A DNA stretch of 64,000 nucleotides, from contig CATOTJ020000002.1 in the NCBI GenBank assembly GCA_951813525.2, positions 1,426,001 through 1,490,000 of the forward strand, written 5' to 3'. A program made the position numbers and the translations under genes. How positions within the stretch are numbered: position 1 is the stretch's first letter; each line of letters begins with the position of its first letter. Source of the stretch: Thermohalobaculum sp951813525. GTDB lineage: Bacteria > Pseudomonadota > Alphaproteobacteria > Rhodobacterales > Rhodobacteraceae. Shown here in pieces: positions 61,334 through 64,000 of the stretch. The notes below the pieces were generated by a model, which worked only from the letters and a program-made list of their open reading frames with translations, ran no database searches and had not been told where the DNA came from.

Positions 61334-63661
61334 CTAGGTAAACCGATTGTCCCTCGGGAACCCGCGGGGTGCCATCCGTCCGGCACTGGCGCGCTTTCCG
61401 GTCCAGTCGGTCAGATCCGTTTCGGTTCTGGTACGCCCTGCCGGATCCTTCCAGCTCAGCCCAAGCTCGCGGACAAAAGTGATCGCGTCCGACAGACCGC
61501 CATCCTTGTATTTTTGCAAACGCACACCCTTGCCGCGGGTCATTTCGGGCAGTTCATCAAGCGGGAAGACCAGCAACTTGCGGTTTTGTCCGACCACGGC
61601 AACATGATCGCCGGTTACCTCTCGGCAGATCTTGGCGCGGACGGCGTCCTTGACGTTTAGCACCTGCTTGCCGGAACGGGTCTGGGCGACGACTTCGTTC
61701 TCGACAACAACAAACCCATCGCCTGCGGACGAGGCGACCAGCAGGCGCCCCCCGGGACGATGGATGAACAGCGCGACCAGCTCGGCCTCGTTCGGCATAT
61801 CGACCATTAATCGAACCGGTTCACCCATGCCGCGCCCGCCCGGCAGCTTGTCGGCGCCAAGCGTATAGAACCGGCCGTTCGTGGCGAAGGCCAGCAAGCG
61901 GTCCGTCGTCTCGGCATGGAACAGAAAGCGCCCGCTGTCGCCATCCTTGTATTTCAGCTCTTGATCCAGGGCGAGATGTCCCTTCATGGCGCGCAGCCAC
62001 CCCTGGGCCGAACAGACTACGGTGATCGGCTCACGCTCGATCATCGCCTCAATCGGGACCTCCTCGACTTCGGGCGCATCGGCCAAACCGGTACGCCGGG
62101 CACCGGCGGGGTACGGTGCGTTTTCGGCTTTCGCAACGTCCAGGTCCTCGGCCAAACGCAGGCCGCGCAGCTTGCGGGGCGGACCGAAATCATCGCGGAT
62201 TTTGCGGATTTGATCCGAAATGCGGCCCCATTGCAGATGTTCGTCGCGAACCAGATCCAACAATTCCGCCTGCTCGGTCAGTAACTTGTCGCGCTCGGCG
62301 CGCAACTCCACCTCCTCCAACCGGCGCAGACTGCGCAGGCGCATGTTCAATATCGCCTCGGCCTGGACGTCGCTCAAATGAACTGGTCCGCCGACACTTC
62401 CCGCGCCCCAATCCTCGGCCATCAGGTCGGCTTTCGGCTCGTCGGCGTTGCGGATGATCTCGATAACCCGGTCGAGATTGAGGAAGGCGATGATGTACCC
62501 CTCCAGCACCTCCAGTCGGTGGGCAATCTTGTCCAGACGATGGGCTGAACGGCGCAGCAACACCTCGCGCCGGTGATCCAGAAACGCGCGCAGGACTTCG
62601 CGTAATCCACAAACTTTCGGTGTGCGTCCATCGATCAGTACGTTCATGTTCAGGGGCACCCTGACCTCGAGGTCGGAATGCTTGAACAACGTCTCCATCA
62701 ACAAAGCGGGATCGACCGCGCGGCTGCGAGGCTCCAGCACAAGGCGGATGTCATCTGCGGATTCGTCGCGGATATCGGCCAGGATGGGAATGCGCCGTGC
62801 ATTGATCAACTCGGCAATCCGCTCGACCAGTTTGGATTTCTGGACCTGGTACGGGATCTCGGTCACGATGACATGGTATTGACCGCGGCCTTGATCCTCG
62901 ACCTCCCAGCGCGCACGCAAACGGAAACCGCCCCGGCCGGTCGTGTAGGCGTCCAGGATGTTTTCCCGCGCTTCAACCATGACACCGCCGGTGGGAAAAT
63001 CCGGGCCCGGGATCATTTCAACCAGCGTTTCAGGCCGGGCGTTCGGATGGTCGATCAGGTGCTGCAACGCCTCGCACAACTCGCCGACATTGTGCGGCGG
63101 TATCGAGGTCGCCATCCCGACCGCAATGCCAGAAGCGCCGTTCGCCAAAAGATTGGGAAACGCCGCCGGCAGAACTTCGGGCTCTTCTTTGCGGCCATCG
63201 TAATTCGGGCGGAAATCGACGGCGTCTTCGTCCAGCCCGTCCAACATTGCAGCGGCAACAGCGGTCAGCCGCGCTTCGGTGTACCGCCCCGCCGCGGCAT
63301 TATCCCCGTCGATATTGCCGAAGTTGCCCTGCCCATCGACAAGGGGATAACGCTGGCTGAAATCCTGGGCCAGACGTACCATCGCGTCATAAATCGCCTG
63401 ATCGCCATGGGGATGGAAATCGCCCATGGTATCGCCGGAAATCTTCGCCGATTTCAGAAAACCGCTGCTGGGGCCAAGGTTGAGATTGCGCATCGCGAAC
63501 AAAATTCGCCGGTGCACCGGTTTCAGGCCATCGCGTGCGTCGGGCAAGGCCCGGTGCATAATCGTCGACAACGCGTAGGTCAGGTACCGATCGCCCAACG
63601 CACGGGCCAACGGTTCAGCGATTATTCCCTGCATGTCGTCGTCGTCGAGCAAATCGTTCAT
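61334..63661 (-). CDS. parC: DNA topoisomerase IV subunit A
   Basis: This 775-residue type IIA topoisomerase subunit decatenates chromosomes. The catalytic tyrosine is Y127 (GRYTEARL), preceded by the quinolone-determining region KISGDTMGDFHPHGDQAIYD. The position equal to Ser80/Ser83 is Q88, and D92 is kept. The C-terminal domain has short beta-pinwheel repeats. It reads convergently with fliI. I call ParC over GyrA from length and N-terminus. Confidence 0.93.
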   Translation of the reverse strand: MNDLLDDDDMQGIIAEPLARALGDRYLTYALSTIMHRALPDARDGLKPVHRRILFAMRNLNLGPSSGFLKSAKISGDTMGDFHPHGDQAIYDAMVRLAQDFSQRYPLVDGQGNFGNIDGDNAAAGRYTEARLTAVAAAMLDGLDEDAVDFRPNYDGRKEEPEVLPAAFPNLLANGASGIAVGMATSIPPHNVGELCEALQHLIDHPNARPETLVEMIPGPDFPTGGVMVEARENILDAYTTGRGGFRLRARWEVEDQGRGQYHVIVTEIPYQVQKSKLVERIAELINARRIPILADIRDESADDIRLVLEPRSRAVDPALLMETLFKHSDLEVRVPLNMNVLIDGRTPKVCGLREVLRAFLDHRREVLLRRSAHRLDKIAHRLEVLEGYIIAFLNLDRVIEIIRNADEPKADLMAEDWGAGSVGGPVHLSDVQAEAILNMRLRSLRRLEEVELRAERDKLLTEQAELLDLVRDEHLQWGRISDQIRKIRDDFGPPRKLRGLRLAEDLDVAKAENAPYPAGARRTGLADAPEVEEVPIEAMIEREPITVVCSAQGWLRAMKGHLALDQELKYKDGDSGRFLFHAETTDRLLAFATNGRFYTLGADKLPGGRGMGEPVRLMVDMPNEAELVALFIHRPGGRLLVASSAGDGFVVVENEVVAQTRSGKQVLNVKDAVRAKICREVTGDHVAVVGQNRKLLVFPLDELPEMTRGKGVRLQKYKDGGLSDAITFVRELGLSWKDPAGRTRTETDLTDWTGKRASAGRMAPRGFPRDNRFT

Positions 63662-63766
63662 ATATGTTGTGTACCAGTGACCCGATCACCGGTCCAGCCC
63701 AGACCAGTGGAACGACACGGGATTCGTCACCGAAACAGTCTGCGTGGCGGCCTTTGCAACGACGCC

Positions 63767-64000
63767 CTACGCCGCGGTCGGCTCACCCTCAACGGCGTCA
63801 AGACTGTGGAAAAGTTCGGTAAAACGCTCGGTCGTCAACGGTTTAATGACGTAGCCTTTTACCATCTCGTATTCGTCGGAGCGATTTCGATCGGACGGAT
63901 CCATCGACGTTGTCAGCATGACCACGGAAGAGGACGTAAAGCTTTGACCCAGCTCCTCGGTCGCAGCGTCCAGCATCTCGAATCCGTCGACCCGGGGCAT
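63767..64000 (-). CDS. CheY-like response regulator receiver domain, 5' end outside window
   Basis: The 77 visible residues are the C-terminal part of a receiver domain: MPRVDGFEMLD (just after the phospho-acceptor Asp, which lies outside), VVMLTTS (conserved Thr) and VKGYVIKPLT (conserved Lys). The gene starts beyond base 64000. No output domain follows, so it is a stand-alone receiver, perhaps a chemotaxis or histidine kinase partner. Confidence 0.75.
   Translation of the reverse strand: MPRVDGFEMLDAATEELGQSFTSSSVVMLTTSMDPSDRNRSDEYEMVKGYVIKPLTTERFTELFHSLDAVEGEPTAA

Overview
The window is GC-rich (I estimate low to mid 60s % G+C) and reads as a chromosomal segment of a free-living, flagellated alphaproteobacterium. 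Gene content and order are most like Rhodobacterales: tRNA-Trp/secE/nusG/rplKA/rplJL/rpoB, a purD-xseA pair, infA-maf-RNase E/G plus yacG, and a flagellar block flgB-flgC-fliE-fliQ-SLT-flhA-fliR-flhB diverging from fliI. I see no rRNA, CRISPR, transposase or integrase. The only tRNA is tRNA-Trp.

Layout. 1-8.9 kb (mostly minus strand) is the ribosomal/RNA polymerase region, with rpoB cut at the left edge. An oppositely oriented sterol desaturase/fatty acid hydroxylase gene lies between secE and nusG. 8.9-13 kb holds a GT87-type membrane glycosyltransferase, rpsD, a DCC thiol-disulfide protein, an M15 peptidase and a YbjN gene that carries an apparent nonsense mutation. 13-28 kb is an accessory catabolic region: acyl-CoA synthetase, two Ldh-family reductases, two RraA-family proteins on either side of a short divergent promoter region, a ketopantoate-reductase-like enzyme, a dienoyl-CoA isomerase-like crotonase, a membrane permease, a D-2-hydroxyacid dehydrogenase, a GST, an AtuA/AtuA-C pair and two M20 amidohydrolases. 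Many starts and stops overlap, which points to several short operons. The enzymes suggest breakdown of a branched or unsaturated carboxylic acid, but the substrate cannot be read from sequence.

28-35 kb holds a PQQ sugar dehydrogenase fused to a c-type cytochrome, a PI-PLC-X-like protein behind an AT-rich upstream region and with its own terminator, two EamA exporters and a peptidoglycan-binding protein. 35-43.6 kb has purD, xseA and several envelope or redox genes. 43.8-46.1 kb has a NuoE-NuoF fusion without catalytic partners and a lone GH19/endolysin-like gene. 46.3-53.3 kb is infA-maf-RNase E/G, with yacG separated from it by an inverted RND efflux pair. 53.2-61.3 kb is the flagellar export/rod block. 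61.3-64 kb has parC and the edge of a CheY-like receiver gene.

The points I would check first are the PI-PLC-like protein, the PQQ/cytochrome fusion with no methionine in its heme domain, the two insertions that split normally adjacent housekeeping genes, the paired RraA/Ldh catabolic region, the YbjN nonsense codon, and 12-14 bp tandem repeats close to gene ends.
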